A stretch of DNA of 64,000 bases from positions 62,001 to 126,000 of the forward strand of contig JACKEI010000007.1 of NCBI GenBank assembly GCA_020633075.1, in the 5' to 3' direction. A model generated the notes under the pieces. The model was not told where the DNA came from. It saw nothing but the letters and a program-made list of their open reading frames with translations, and did not search any database. The translations under genes were made by a program, and so were the position numbers. This DNA is from Sandaracinaceae bacterium (lineage in GTDB: Bacteria > Myxococcota_A > Polyangia > Polyangiales > Houyiibacteriaceae). Positions 1 through 10,269 of the stretch are shown here, piece after piece (within the stretch, counting starts at the first letter, position 1; every line of letters starts with the position of its first letter).

Positions 1-295
1 GCGCGTCCAGAGCGCGGCGGACGGGCAGCAGGCGCTCGAGATTCTGCAGGCCAGCAAGCGCCCGCCGGACCTGGTCATCACGGACGTCATGATGCCGCGC
101 CTGGACGGTCACGGTCTGGCCAAGGCTATGCGCGCGGACGAGCGCCTTTCGCGGGTGCCCATCATCATGCTCACCGCCAAGAGCGGCCCCATGGACGTCA
201 TCGGGGGCATCAACGCGGGCGCCAAGCACTACGTCACCAAGCCCTTCAAGGCCGACGACCTGCTGAGCAAGGTCCGCAAGCTGCTGCGCCTCTGA
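1..295 (+). CDS. Response regulator receiver domain, 5' end outside the window
   Basis: The reading frame is open from base 2 and runs to a TGA at 293-295, so only the C-terminal part of the protein is present. It reads as the second half of a CheY-like receiver. The phospho-acceptor aspartate is in ITDVMMPRLDG, the conserved Thr region is in IIMLTAK, and the invariant lysine is in VTKPF. The protein ends directly after the last receiver helix, so no output domain follows. Whether a kinase or another domain precedes the receiver cannot be seen. It ends 22 bases before lnt on the same strand, which may mean nothing more than compact packing. Confidence 0.85.
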   Translation, partial: RVQSAADGQQALEILQASKRPPDLVITDVMMPRLDGHGLAKAMRADERLSRVPIIMLTAKSGPMDVIGGINAGAKHYVTKPFKADDLLSKVRKLLRL

Positions 296-317
296 CGCTC
301 CGTCGCGGCTCTCACGC

Positions 318-1940
318 ATGACTGACGCTACGACACCGCCCGCCGAGGGCAGCTCACCGGCCACGCCCGCTCAGCTCCCCGACGCGCCGGCGGGGCGCGC
401 CTGGGTCCCCTTTGCCTTGGCGGCGCTCTCAGGGACCCTGCACTTCCTCTCGTTCTGCGGCTTCGGCGTCTGGCCGCTGGCCTTCGTGTGCTTCTTGCCG
501 CTGTTCCTCGCGCTCGAGCACCCGACCGTGCGCACCGCGCGGCGGGCGGCGGCGGTGGGCTTCACGCACGGCTTCGTGGCGTACGCGGGCGGCTACCACT
601 GGATGGCGAAGATGCTGGAGGTCTTCAGCGGCTTCAACCTGGGCATCGCGTCGCTGCTGGCGTCATTCTTCTGGGCGTACCTCGGGCTCCTGCAGCTGCT
701 GCTGGCGCTGGGGGTGCGGCGCGCGCGTCGGAACGGGTACCCCGTCGCGCTGTCTGCGGTGGCCTTCATCCTGTGTCTCGAGCAGTGGTTTCCCACGCTC
801 TTCCCCAGCCACTTCGGCTACGCGTTCTTCGACCAGACCTGGCTCGTCCAGGCCGCGGACCTGGGCGGCCCCGGGTTGGTGGGGGCCTTTGCGCTCTTGG
901 TGCAGGCTGCCCTCTACCCGCTGCTGCGCGCGCGCCTCGCCGGTCAGGCGCTGACGCTCCGGGCAGCGCGGCCCCTGCTGGCGGCCGTGGGGCTGCTGCT
1001 GCTCTCGGTGGGCTACGGCGCCTATCGCACGCAGGAAGTGGACGCCCGCGCGGCCCGCGCCGAGACCCTGCACGTGGGCATCGTGCAGGCGGCCATGGGG
1101 GTCTTCGAGAAGCACCTGTACCCGGCGCGTGGGCACCGCTTGCACCTCGAAGGCTCGCGGGCGCTCGAGAGCTCGCAGCGCGCCATCGGTGACCCGCTGG
1201 ACCTCTTGGTGTGGCCCGAGAGCGCGTACCTCTGGACGCTGCCGCGCGACGCGGACCTGCGACGAGTGCCGCGAGACCTCACCACGCCGCTCCTCTTCGG
1301 CGGGCTGCGGCGCGACTTCGACGAGCAGGGGCGCCTTGGCTACTTCAACACGGCGTACTTGGTGGATGGCACGGCGCAGCTGCTGGGCACCTACGACAAG
1401 ACCTACCTGCTGGCGTTCGGGGAGTACCTGCCGCTGGGCGACGTGTTCCCGCAGCTCTACGAGCTGTCGCCGCGCACCGGCAACCTGAGCCCCGGCACGC
1501 ACACGCGCCCGCTGGTGCTGCCGGGCCCCACTGGGGACACGCGCATCACGGCGTTGATCTGTTACGAGGACGTGCTGCCGGGCTTCACGCGCCGCGCCGT
1601 CGCCTCCGCGCAGCCTCACATGATGGTGAACATCACCAACGACGCCTGGTTCGGTCTGAGCCAAGAGCCGCACATTCACTTGGCGATGGCGCGCTTTCGA
1701 GCCGTGGAGCACCACCGCGCGCTGGTGCGCTCCACCAACAGCGGCGTGAGCGCGTTCATCGACCCCGCCGGCCGCGTGCTGACCTCGGGTGGGCTCTTCA
1801 CCAGCGAGCAGCTGCACGCGCACGTGCCGCGCATGGATCAGGGGACGCTGTACGAGCAGCTGGGCGACTGGCCCGCGTGGCTGGCCACCGTGGTCTCGCT
1901 GGTGTTGCTGGTCCGTCGCCGCCGGGTGGCTGCGGCGTGA
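318..1940 (+). CDS. lnt: Apolipoprotein N-acyltransferase
   Basis: This inner-membrane enzyme transfers an acyl chain to the N-terminal cysteine of apolipoproteins, the last step of lipoprotein maturation. The protein is 540 residues, close to the family norm. Several hydrophobic segments lie in residues 28-235, followed by a nitrilase-like periplasmic domain. The Glu-Lys-Cys triad is visible: Glu301 in WPESAY, Lys361 in TYDKTYLLAFGEY and Cys415 in LICYEDVLPG. ITNDAWFG follows as usual. The last 20 residues form a C-terminal membrane anchor ending in arginines. Many of the neighbouring exported proteins carry lipoboxes and would be its substrates. The ATG at 318 has no strong ribosome binding site, but no better start was found. 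Confidence 0.93.
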   Translation: MTDATTPPAEGSSPATPAQLPDAPAGRAWVPFALAALSGTLHFLSFCGFGVWPLAFVCFLPLFLALEHPTVRTARRAAAVGFTHGFVAYAGGYHWMAKMLEVFSGFNLGIASLLASFFWAYLGLLQLLLALGVRRARRNGYPVALSAVAFILCLEQWFPTLFPSHFGYAFFDQTWLVQAADLGGPGLVGAFALLVQAALYPLLRARLAGQALTLRAARPLLAAVGLLLLSVGYGAYRTQEVDARAARAETLHVGIVQAAMGVFEKHLYPARGHRLHLEGSRALESSQRAIGDPLDLLVWPESAYLWTLPRDADLRRVPRDLTTPLLFGGLRRDFDEQGRLGYFNTAYLVDGTAQLLGTYDKTYLLAFGEYLPLGDVFPQLYELSPRTGNLSPGTHTRPLVLPGPTGDTRITALICYEDVLPGFTRRAVASAQPHMMVNITNDAWFGLSQEPHIHLAMARFRAVEHHRALVRSTNSGVSAFIDPAGRVLTSGGLFTSEQLHAHVPRMDQGTLYEQLGDWPAWLATVVSLVLLVRRRRVAAA

Positions 1941-1953
1941 GGGCGCGCGGGTC

Positions 1954-3873
<1,920 letters not shown>

Positions 3874-3882
<9 letters not shown>

Positions 3883-3903
3883 TGTCCGCTTCGCACGTAG
3901 AAT
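3874..3903 (+). promoter_or_regulatory. Candidate sigma70-type promoter for the RRM gene
   Basis: TTGTCG at 3874-3879 and TAGAAT at 3898-3903 are separated by 18 bases. The -35 element lies inside the last codons of recQ. A start near 3910 would leave a leader of about 60 bases before the GTG at 3969. This is a sequence match only. Confidence 0.4.
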
Positions 3904-3968
3904 CCGGTTTCGTGATCGCGCGACACGTGTTCGCGCCCGCAAATTCGCATCCGTAGGAGACACTGTTC

Positions 3969-4691
3969 GTGGGCAAGAGAATCTTCGTCGGGAACCTGGC
4001 GTACTCGACGACAGACGATTCACTCAGGGCGCACTTCGAGGCCAAGGGGCACGAGGTTCGGAAAGCCACAGTCGTGTTGGACCGTGAGACCGGAAGGTCA
4101 CGCGGCTTCGCGTTCGTCGACTTCGGCGACGACGAAGACGTGGAGGCCATCATCGCGGCCAACCACGAACGCGACCTCGACGGGCGGCGCGTGACCGTCA
4201 CCGAGGCCGTGGAGCGCCCACGCGGCGCCGGACCCGGCGGACCACCGCGCGGTCCCCGTCCGGGTGGTGACGGGCCGCGCCCTTCCTACGGCGGTGACAG
4301 GCCGCGCGGACCCGGCGGCTACCAAGGCGGCGGCGGTGGCGGCGGCTACCAAGGCGGCGGCGGTGGTGGCTACCAAGGCGGCGGCGGCTACCAAGGCGGT
4401 GGCGGCGGCGGTGGCTACCAAGGCGGTGGCGGTGGCGGCGGCTTCGCGCGCCGTCCGCCCGACTCCGGCGGTCCTCCTGCTCCGCGCAGCTTCGGCCCCC
4501 CCGCTGAGCCCGGGTCACCCGAGGACGTGGAGGCGCAGAGCCGCAAGCGCCGTGAGAAGCCGGCGCTCAAGCGCCGCGAAGAGCCCCGCCCGGCTCCGCG
4601 CCGCAGCGAGCGCGAAGAGGAGCGTCGCCCCAACAACAAGTGGCGCGGCGGCAAGGGCTGGGAAGCCGACGACGACGACGACGACGAGTGA
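3969..4691 (+). CDS. RRM RNA-binding protein with glycine-rich repeat tail
   Basis: The 240-residue protein begins with one RNA recognition motif (residues 3-82) carrying RNP2 (IFVGNL) and RNP1 (RGFAFVDF). Such single-RRM proteins bind single-stranded RNA. A Pro/Gly/Arg-rich linker is followed by five tandem Tyr-Gln-Gly(n) repeats and then a lysine/arginine-rich segment. The chain ends in a run of aspartates. The start is GTG at 3969, set by AGGAGA at 3955-3960 with 8 bases of spacing. The low-complexity tail recalls eukaryotic hnRNP tails and cyanobacterial Rbp tails, so multivalent RNA binding or condensation is possible but inferred. The gene is flanked by its own candidate promoter and an intrinsic terminator, so it is probably monocistronic. 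Confidence 0.92.
   Translation: MGKRIFVGNLAYSTTDDSLRAHFEAKGHEVRKATVVLDRETGRSRGFAFVDFGDDEDVEAIIAANHERDLDGRRVTVTEAVERPRGAGPGGPPRGPRPGGDGPRPSYGGDRPRGPGGYQGGGGGGGYQGGGGGGYQGGGGYQGGGGGGGYQGGGGGGGFARRPPDSGGPPAPRSFGPPAEPGSPEDVEAQSRKRREKPALKRREEPRPAPRRSEREEERRPNNKWRGGKGWEADDDDDDE
4320..4443 (+). repeat. Tandem coding repeat: Tyr-Gln-poly-Gly units
   Basis: Five units each begin TACCAAGGCGG, at 4320, 4347, 4371, 4389 and 4416, and encode YQ followed by 4 to 7 glycines. Unit spacings of 27, 24, 18 and 27 bases differ by multiples of three, so length changes preserve the frame. Slippage-driven length variation between strains is plausible. Confidence 0.85.
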
Positions 4692-4711
4692 GTCGGTGAC
4701 GCATTGAGAGA

Positions 4712-4736
4712 GGCCGGGTTCACGCCCGGCCTTTTT
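4712..4736 (+). terminator. Rho-independent terminator after the RRM gene
   Basis: A perfect 7-bp stem, GGCCGGG (4712-4718) with CCCGGCC (4725-4731), has a 6-base loop and is followed directly by five T (4732-4736). It begins 20 bases after the stop codon and separates the gene from the convergent gene downstream. Confidence 0.85.
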
Positions 4737-4776
4737 CGTGCGTCGCGCCCGCGGTGCGAGCGCGACGCGTCACGGC

Positions 4777-6435
4777 TCAGGGTCGCACGACCTCGAGGTC
4801 GTGCCACTGGCTCCGACGCTCGAACTCGGGCGAGCCCTGGTGTGTGTAGATGTTCGAGTACGAGCCCAGGAAGGGCGTGTCGATGCGCCAGCGCAGGTAG
4901 CGAGTCCGGAAGGCTTCCGAGGCGAGGTGCGCGAGGCGGTACTCGGCGCCTGGTGTCTCGGCTTCCTCCAACGCTTGACGCGCTTGGGCCGCCTCCACCC
5001 GGCGCGTGCAGCTCACGAAGAGGTCGGGGTTGCGGCCGAAGGAGTACTCCGGGTCGTACTTGCCGTGGGCGGCGTGGCCGCCCGGCGCGTAGGGCAGGTG
5101 GGCGATGTACGCGTCGGACTTGCCCAAGAGGTCGATCGCACGCAGGCGGCTGAAGTACGGCACGAAGCCCGCCGGGATGACGGCCACGCTGCTGTCCGGC
5201 AGGGCCTGCTGCCGAAGCATGACCCCCACGACGACTTGGATGGCGGGATCCCCGTTGACGGTGGGTTCGTAGAGCCCTTGTATCCCGGTGCGCGGGATGA
5301 GCGTGACGGCCAGGGCCGCGAGCAGCCCGACCTGGCCCGGCTTCGATGTGAGCAGCGCGCTCGCTGCCCCCACACCGAAGACACAGACCACCGGGAGCAC
5401 GTGCGTGAAGAAGCGGCTGTGATCGAAGTTGTCGCCGCCCACGAGCACCGTGTAGAGGAGCGTCGGCACGACCGTCGTGAACAGCGCGAGCGCTCGCTTG
5501 TCGGTGCGCGCCGCATGCCACGCGGTCCCCGCACCGATGGCCAGCAAGACCCCGTAGCGCAGCAGGAAGCGCCCCGCATACATCAGGCCGCGCTCGGTCT
5601 TGTCGGGCAGCCCCTGCGACTTCAGGTAGTAGGTGTTGGGCAGCCAGTCACCGTAGTAGACGCGCCGCCCGACGAAGTGGGCGAGCATGGGCAGCAGGCT
5701 CACGCCGAGCCAGCGCAGGGAGCGCGTGCGGTCCTTCGACAAGAACAGGGTCAGGAGCGCGTCGCCCACCCAGATGTGCGCGCCGTCGCCGCGCGCGAGG
5801 GGAATCAGCGCGAGCGCCAAGCAGCCGTGCCAGCGCTCACCACGCGTCAACAGGCTGAGCAGGAAGGCCGTCTGCAGCACCGCGAGCAGCGTCGTCTCGA
5901 AGCCGTTGGCCGACCAGTAGAGGATGTCCAGGGAGAACACGATGGCCGCCGCTACGAGCGCGATGGCGAGGCGCCCTGCCGGAAAGAGCGTCCGCAGCAG
6001 CGCGATGGACAGGCCCACCAACACCACGTGCAGCATGTAGTTCGCCGCCAACAGGAACACCGACGCGAGCGCGTCCGGCGGGTGCAACAGATGGACGAGC
6101 GCCATGACGCACACCCACAGGAAGTTCGAGTAGCCCTCGACGCGCTCCCCCGCGTTCCACACGAGCCCCAGCCCGTCCGCCCAGTTGCGGGCGTAGCGCA
6201 TGGAGATCATCTGGTCGTCGTCCAGCCAGAAGTACCGCACCCCCTCGATCTCGAGGCTGGCCTGCCGCGCGTGGTCCACGTAGAACCCCGCGAGGCCGGC
6301 TGCCGACAGCAGGAGCACGAGGGGGACCACCCAGCGAGCGGCCGAGGGGGCTACTGCTTGGGCAACTGCCGTGGCGTTCGCGTCGGTGTCGGTCACGCTG
6401 CTCGTTGGTGTGAACTCCGCCGGCCACCGGGGCAA
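4777..6435 (-). CDS. GT-C fold membrane glycosyltransferase-like protein
   Basis: The 552-residue protein has a short cytoplasmic N-terminus, about ten hydrophobic segments and a soluble C-terminal part. After the first membrane segment comes a periplasmic loop, WLDDDQMISMRYARN, then GLVWNAGERVEGYSNFLW. The acidic DDD and the VEGYSNFLW signature fit GT-C polyprenol-phosphate-sugar-dependent transferases (ArnT/family 39-like and arabinofuranosyltransferase-like groups). SANGFETTLLAVLQ is the typical later segment. The acceptor is unknown. It converges with the RRM gene and is 16 bases downstream of the small exported-protein gene. Fragments of a relative occur at 43557-44423 as a pseudogene. 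Confidence 0.75.
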   Translation of the reverse strand: MPRWPAEFTPTSSVTDTDANATAVAQAVAPSAARWVVPLVLLLSAAGLAGFYVDHARQASLEIEGVRYFWLDDDQMISMRYARNWADGLGLVWNAGERVEGYSNFLWVCVMALVHLLHPPDALASVFLLAANYMLHVVLVGLSIALLRTLFPAGRLAIALVAAAIVFSLDILYWSANGFETTLLAVLQTAFLLSLLTRGERWHGCLALALIPLARGDGAHIWVGDALLTLFLSKDRTRSLRWLGVSLLPMLAHFVGRRVYYGDWLPNTYYLKSQGLPDKTERGLMYAGRFLLRYGVLLAIGAGTAWHAARTDKRALALFTTVVPTLLYTVLVGGDNFDHSRFFTHVLPVVCVFGVGAASALLTSKPGQVGLLAALAVTLIPRTGIQGLYEPTVNGDPAIQVVVGVMLRQQALPDSSVAVIPAGFVPYFSRLRAIDLLGKSDAYIAHLPYAPGGHAAHGKYDPEYSFGRNPDLFVSCTRRVEAAQARQALEEAETPGAEYRLAHLASEAFRTRYLRWRIDTPFLGSYSNIYTHQGSPEFERRSQWHDLEVVRP

Positions 6436-6451
6436 GCGGGGGGGCAGGCAC

Positions 6452-7063
6452 TCAGAAGACGTTCACCGCGACCATGGCGCCGCCACGCAAGGGCACCGCG
6501 CCAAACACCAGGCTGCGCCCGCTGTCCGTGTAATACACCAGCTCTCGCTGCCGCAGTGTCAGGCCCGTGATGAACATGGCTAGACCGATGCTCTGAGACA
6601 GCGTCGAGAGCGCGGCTAGGCGCCGGCCCATGGACGTGTCTGCCACCACGATGCCACCGACGAACGGGATCCACGCGCGCCCCTCCGACGCGTTGGTGCG
6701 CATGCTCATGGCCACCGAGTTGAGACGCGCCGTGATGAAGTAGCTCGCGGCGAAGACCGCGAGGCCCGGAATCCACAAGTACAGCCGCGACCTCGAACGA
6801 ACGTGCGCTCCTTCGGGGATGGCCATGCCGGCGTCGTAGGGCACCACCACCCGGCGGGCCGGCTCAGGCCGCTGCGCCACCGGGCCATCCTGCGCCGCGA
6901 CGGTGTCCGTCGTGGCGACCCCGGGTTCCGCCGGCGAGTCGGGCTGGTCGTACGCGGCGGGAGGCGGCGATTCCTGCGCGAAAACGCTCGACTTGTCGCC
7001 GATTGCGCCAGCCGTCAGCACGACCATGGTCAAAACGAGGCGTTTGCACTGCTGGTGGTCCAT
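6452..7063 (-). CDS. Small exported or membrane protein of unknown function
   Basis: I do not recognise a family. The 203-residue protein starts with a signal-peptide-like segment (residues 8-30, ending near SVFAQ). A Pro/Glu/Ala-rich linker and a basic stretch (RRVVVPYDAG) follow, and then about three hydrophobic segments (IPGLAVFAASYFITARL, WIPFVGGIVVA, SQSIGLAMFITGL). The C-terminus is short and beta-like, ending VPLRGGAMVAVNVF. This signal peptide, linker and small membrane domain architecture is common among uncharacterised myxobacterial envelope proteins. It lies 16 bases upstream of the GT-C gene on the same strand and may be cotranscribed with it. An AT-rich region with a 16-bp palindrome lies just upstream. 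Confidence 0.65.
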   Translation of the reverse strand: MDHQQCKRLVLTMVVLTAGAIGDKSSVFAQESPPPAAYDQPDSPAEPGVATTDTVAAQDGPVAQRPEPARRVVVPYDAGMAIPEGAHVRSRSRLYLWIPGLAVFAASYFITARLNSVAMSMRTNASEGRAWIPFVGGIVVADTSMGRRLAALSTLSQSIGLAMFITGLTLRQRELVYYTDSGRSLVFGAVPLRGGAMVAVNVF

Positions 7064-7097
7064 GACGCATCTGCTAAGCAGAATCCGAGCCAGGTCG

Positions 7098-7113
7098 TGA
7101 AATGATCATTTCA
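7098..7113. promoter_or_regulatory. Perfect 16-bp palindrome, candidate operator
   Basis: TGAAATGATCATTTCA is a perfect inverted repeat in the AT-rich gap between the divergent exported-protein gene (start 7063) and nnrS (start 7211). Ten of its 16 bases outside the central GATC core are A or T-rich steps that stand out in this GC-rich sequence. The position suits a regulator of one or both genes. It does not match the FNR/NnrR pattern TTGAT-N4-ATCAA. The regulator is unknown. Confidence 0.45.
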
Positions 7114-7210
7114 GGCTTCATGCGTCCCAATATGTCGAGCCTTCCATTCACGCTTCTTTGCGACTTGTATTCCTATACATACAGTAAATGTACCTGAGCA
7201 CTGGTCATCC

Positions 7211-8368
7211 ATGTTTTCTCATCCAGTTCTACTCGGCGGGTTCAGGCCCTTCTTCTTGATGGCGTTCGTGCTCGGCGCGCTGCTTCCGCTCGTGTGGGCC
7301 CTCCTGCTGAGCGGGACGCTGACCCTCCCGCCGGGCGCGCCGACGGGCCTGCGCTGGCACGCGCACGAGATGCTCTTTGGTTTCGGCTGGGCCGTCTTGT
7401 TCGGCTTTCTGCTGACCGCGAGCAAGAACTGGGTCGGCGTGCGCGGTATGCATGGGGGCCCGCTCCTGATCGCCGTCGGGCTCTTCCTCGTCGAGCGGGT
7501 GACCGTGCTCGTCGCCGGTGGCGCTCCGCGCGGCCCAGTCGTCTTCCTGTTGCTGAACGCCACCGGCGCGTACGTCATCGCCTACCTCGTGTTCACGCTC
7601 GTGCGCTACCGCGCGAGAGACACGTTCCCAGACAACTGGGTCTTCGTGGTCGCCTTGCCGGTGTTCCTCCTCGCGAAGAACCTCACCCTCGATCCCACTC
7701 GGCATGGGCTCGGGACGACGCTCGCGATTGGCCTCTTCCGCGTGGCGTTCGTCGTGATGTTCGAGCGGACGATCCCTCAGTTCATGAAGAACGCCATGAG
7801 CCAGGAGCTCCCCCGGCGCTCTTGGCTCGACCACGGAATCAAGGGGTTGGTGCTCGTCGCGGCCTTCGAGGCATGGCTCCCATCGGAGCTGGCCGCTGCG
7901 CTGCTCGGCCTCGCCGCCGCACTGCTGCTCGGCCGCTTGCTCACGTGGAAGCCTCAGGTCGCGTTCCGTTCATTTGGCATCGGTGTGATGTACGTGGGCT
8001 ACGCCGGCCTGGCCGTTCACCTCGCGCTAGCGGCCCTCACCCGGTCGGGTGTCGCGGTGGGTCGCGGAGCCCTCGGGACGCATGTGTTCACCTTCGTCTG
8101 CATGGGGCTGGTGATCCCCTCCATGCTGATCCGCATCGCGCAGGGTCACACGGGCCGCAAGCCCCTCTTTATGCGCACGGACAGGCTCGCGCTCGGGCTC
8201 ATGGGGGTCGGCGCCCTCCTGCGCCTGGTCGCGACGCAGCTCGACGCTCAGCACTACAACACCTACATCGCCATCGCCTCCGCGTGCTGGAGCGCCTGCT
8301 TCATCGTCATTGGCCTGCGTGTCGGCCCTTTCCTGTGGAAGCCGCGCACTGACGGGAAGGAACACTGA
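7211..8368 (+). CDS. nnrS: NnrS family haem-copper membrane protein
   Basis: NnrS proteins are integral membrane proteins associated with nitric oxide and nitrosative stress and with denitrification. The 385-residue product has the family's size and about twelve hydrophobic segments. It begins with the typical GGFRPFFL segment, followed by WHAHEMLFGFGWAVLFGFLLT, whose histidines are presumed metal ligands. FERTIPQFMKNAM and IRIAQGHTGRKP match conserved later motifs. The ATG at 7211 follows an AT-rich leader with a palindrome, so it may be regulated. No denitrification enzymes are nearby, so its role here is more likely general NO tolerance. It is a single gene facing the convergent MbnH/MbnP pair. 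Confidence 0.88.
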   Translation: MFSHPVLLGGFRPFFLMAFVLGALLPLVWALLLSGTLTLPPGAPTGLRWHAHEMLFGFGWAVLFGFLLTASKNWVGVRGMHGGPLLIAVGLFLVERVTVLVAGGAPRGPVVFLLLNATGAYVIAYLVFTLVRYRARDTFPDNWVFVVALPVFLLAKNLTLDPTRHGLGTTLAIGLFRVAFVVMFERTIPQFMKNAMSQELPRRSWLDHGIKGLVLVAAFEAWLPSELAAALLGLAAALLLGRLLTWKPQVAFRSFGIGVMYVGYAGLAVHLALAALTRSGVAVGRGALGTHVFTFVCMGLVIPSMLIRIAQGHTGRKPLFMRTDRLALGLMGVGALLRLVATQLDAQHYNTYIAIASACWSACFIVIGLRVGPFLWKPRTDGKEH

Positions 8369-8521
8369 CGCGACCGTGGGTCTGTCGTTGCGCGGCCGAG
8401 GAGCTGCCCACTAGCGGATGTCCACGTGTCTGAAGCGACAACTGAATACGCTCCTGAGGTGAGAGCAGGTCGGTTGAGCCTCGGGCGTGTCGGGTAGAGG
8501 CCACCGAGGGGATGTCGCGGG

Positions 8522-9502
8522 TCAGTTTGGGTCGGACAGGTTGGGGTCGGTCGTGAACGTCTCGTCGCTCAGGCTATGCAGGAACGCGACGAGGTCGGCC
8601 TGCTCACGCGCCGATAGTCGAAAGCCACCGATCGTGATCAGGGTGTCGAGGGTGTCCGTGTAGACGACCCCTTCGCTGTAGAACTCGACCACCTCTTCGA
8701 GCGTCTGGAAGCGACCGTCATGCATGTAGGGCGCGGTGAGGGCGACGTTTCGCAGGGTGGGAGTCTTCCACTGGCCGTCTTCGCGCGCCTGCCCGGTGAC
8801 GGCCCCCCGTCCGGTGCCCGTGACCTCTGCGTCGAGGCCGATGTTGTGGAAGCGGTTGTCGGTGAGCAGCCGCGTGGCGTGGCAGTGAAAGCACTCTCCC
8901 CGCTCGCTGTAGAACAAGCTCATCCCGCGGAGCTCCGACTCGCTCAGCGCTGAGTCATCGCCGTCCAGGTAGTGGTCGAAGCGTGAGTCGTCCGACACCA
9001 AGGTGCGCTGGAACTGCGCGAGCGCGTAGGCCGCGCGCTCGGCGGTGACCTCCGGGGTGCCGAAGGCGGCGTCGAACATCCGCTCGAGCTCGGGCACGCG
9101 CAGCCGCTCGAGGTCGGTGACGAAGAACTCCTCCACCTCCATCAGCATCGCCTCTTCGAGCGTACCTTCGAAGCGTCCGTCCCAGAGGAAGCTCGTCGAC
9201 CACGCCAGGTTGATGTGTGGGAGCCCCCGCCGGACGGCCGGGCTGCTGAAGGCGTACTCCTGTAGGTGGCACGACGCGCACGCGCGCTGCCCTTCCGGCG
9301 ACATGCGCACGTCGTAGTAGAGCTGACGCCCGAGGGCGACGCCCGCGCGGGTGCTGGGGTTGTCCTCCGGGACGAACATCGGAGGGAAGCCAGGAGGCAG
9401 AGGTCTCCCGAGGAGCGGTTGGCTGTTCGCGTCGCACGCCACTAGCCCAGCACAGGCGAGCAGACCGAGACCGGCCGCTCCCCAGCTTCCCCCTCGCTTC
9501 AC
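8522..9502 (-). CDS. mbnH: MbnH-like di-haem cytochrome c peroxidase/MauG family lipoprotein
   Basis: The 326-residue protein has a signal sequence with an apparent lipobox (LVAC, Cys23). Two haem c sites follow: CASCH at residues 75-79 and CFHCH at 204-208, with TAPYMHDGRF downstream. This is the bacterial di-haem peroxidase/MauG fold. The start is GTG at 9502, overlapping the stop of the upstream MbnP-like gene by four bases (GTGA), so the two are translationally coupled. In characterised MbnP-MbnH pairs the di-haem enzyme oxidises a tryptophan of MbnP to kynurenine to complete a copper site. That role is inferred here from pairing and family. It would act in the periplasm, anchored to a membrane. 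Confidence 0.85.
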   Translation of the reverse strand: MKRGGSWGAAGLGLLACAGLVACDANSQPLLGRPLPPGFPPMFVPEDNPSTRAGVALGRQLYYDVRMSPEGQRACASCHLQEYAFSSPAVRRGLPHINLAWSTSFLWDGRFEGTLEEAMLMEVEEFFVTDLERLRVPELERMFDAAFGTPEVTAERAAYALAQFQRTLVSDDSRFDHYLDGDDSALSESELRGMSLFYSERGECFHCHATRLLTDNRFHNIGLDAEVTGTGRGAVTGQAREDGQWKTPTLRNVALTAPYMHDGRFQTLEEVVEFYSEGVVYTDTLDTLITIGGFRLSAREQADLVAFLHSLSDETFTTDPNLSDPN

Positions 9503-10269
9503 GGGGTCTCCAGCGAGAACACCGTCGCCCCGTTGTCCTGCAGGGACTCCTGCGCGGCCGCGTTCGCCATGATTCCGGGCATCGCGGCGGTGAAGTAGTC
9601 ATTGAGATCCCACTCGTGCGGAGCAGTGAACCACTGCTCGAGGTTCATCACGACCGTGAGCGTGGCGGCACCCTCGGGGAGAGGTCGATTGCCCGCGTCG
9701 AGGACGACGTCGAAGGAGTAGTCGACGTCGTGCAGCCCGCCTGTGTGCGCCCGGAAGTTGAAGGGCTCGCTGGCGTCATTGATGTAGCGCCCCTCGAACT
9801 TCATGAAGTGGTAGCCGCCGCCCATCATCTCCGGCCACTCCATCAGCGCCTCCGGCCCGGTAGAGAAGGAGCCCGAGACGTTCAGCGCGGGCGGCAAGCC
9901 CATCACGAACGAGACGGAGGCCAGCCTCTCCGCCGGCACCTCGACGTCGAGCACATAGCTTCGTGTCGCGGGATCGTCATGGTCGACGTAGTGAGCGCCG
10001 GGAACTGCGATGGTGTCGCCCCCCTCGAGGTGAAGGACCACGTCGCTTATGAAGTAGCGGAGGAGCGTCACGCCGAACGAGTTGCCGGCCGCGTTGGTGT
10101 AGGGGGTCTCGCTGCCAAGGGTGACCGGCGCGCCGTTGACGAAGTGCTCAAAGTCGATAGTCACCGTCGTTTGCGCGGTAACACCCGGCTCATGATCATC
10201 CCCACAAGCCCAGAGCGTCAACAGGGCGACCAGAGCAATACACTTGGTAAAGATGCTGCGCTTCGACAT
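9499..10269 (-). CDS. mbnP: MbnP family copper-binding lipoprotein
   Basis: From the ATG at 10269 the protein has 256 residues, with a basic N-terminus, a hydrophobic stretch and lipobox LWAC (Cys22). The mature part has the MbnP pattern: VTIDFEHFVNG near the start, LLRYFISDV, GGYHFMKFEGRY, a GLHDVDYSF segment and a late LEQWFTAPHEWDLND. Tryptophans in EWPEMM, EQWF and HEWD are candidates for MbnH-dependent conversion to kynurenine. An in-frame extension upstream to 10407 lacks a signal sequence, whereas GGAGAAGGAAG lies just before 10269, so that start was preferred. No methanobactin precursor or MbnB/C gene was seen nearby. Copper handling at the envelope is the likely role. Confidence 0.82.
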   Translation of the reverse strand: MSKRSIFTKCIALVALLTLWACGDDHEPGVTAQTTVTIDFEHFVNGAPVTLGSETPYTNAAGNSFGVTLLRYFISDVVLHLEGGDTIAVPGAHYVDHDDPATRSYVLDVEVPAERLASVSFVMGLPPALNVSGSFSTGPEALMEWPEMMGGGYHFMKFEGRYINDASEPFNFRAHTGGLHDVDYSFDVVLDAGNRPLPEGAATLTVVMNLEQWFTAPHEWDLNDYFTAAMPGIMANAAAQESLQDNGATVFSLETP

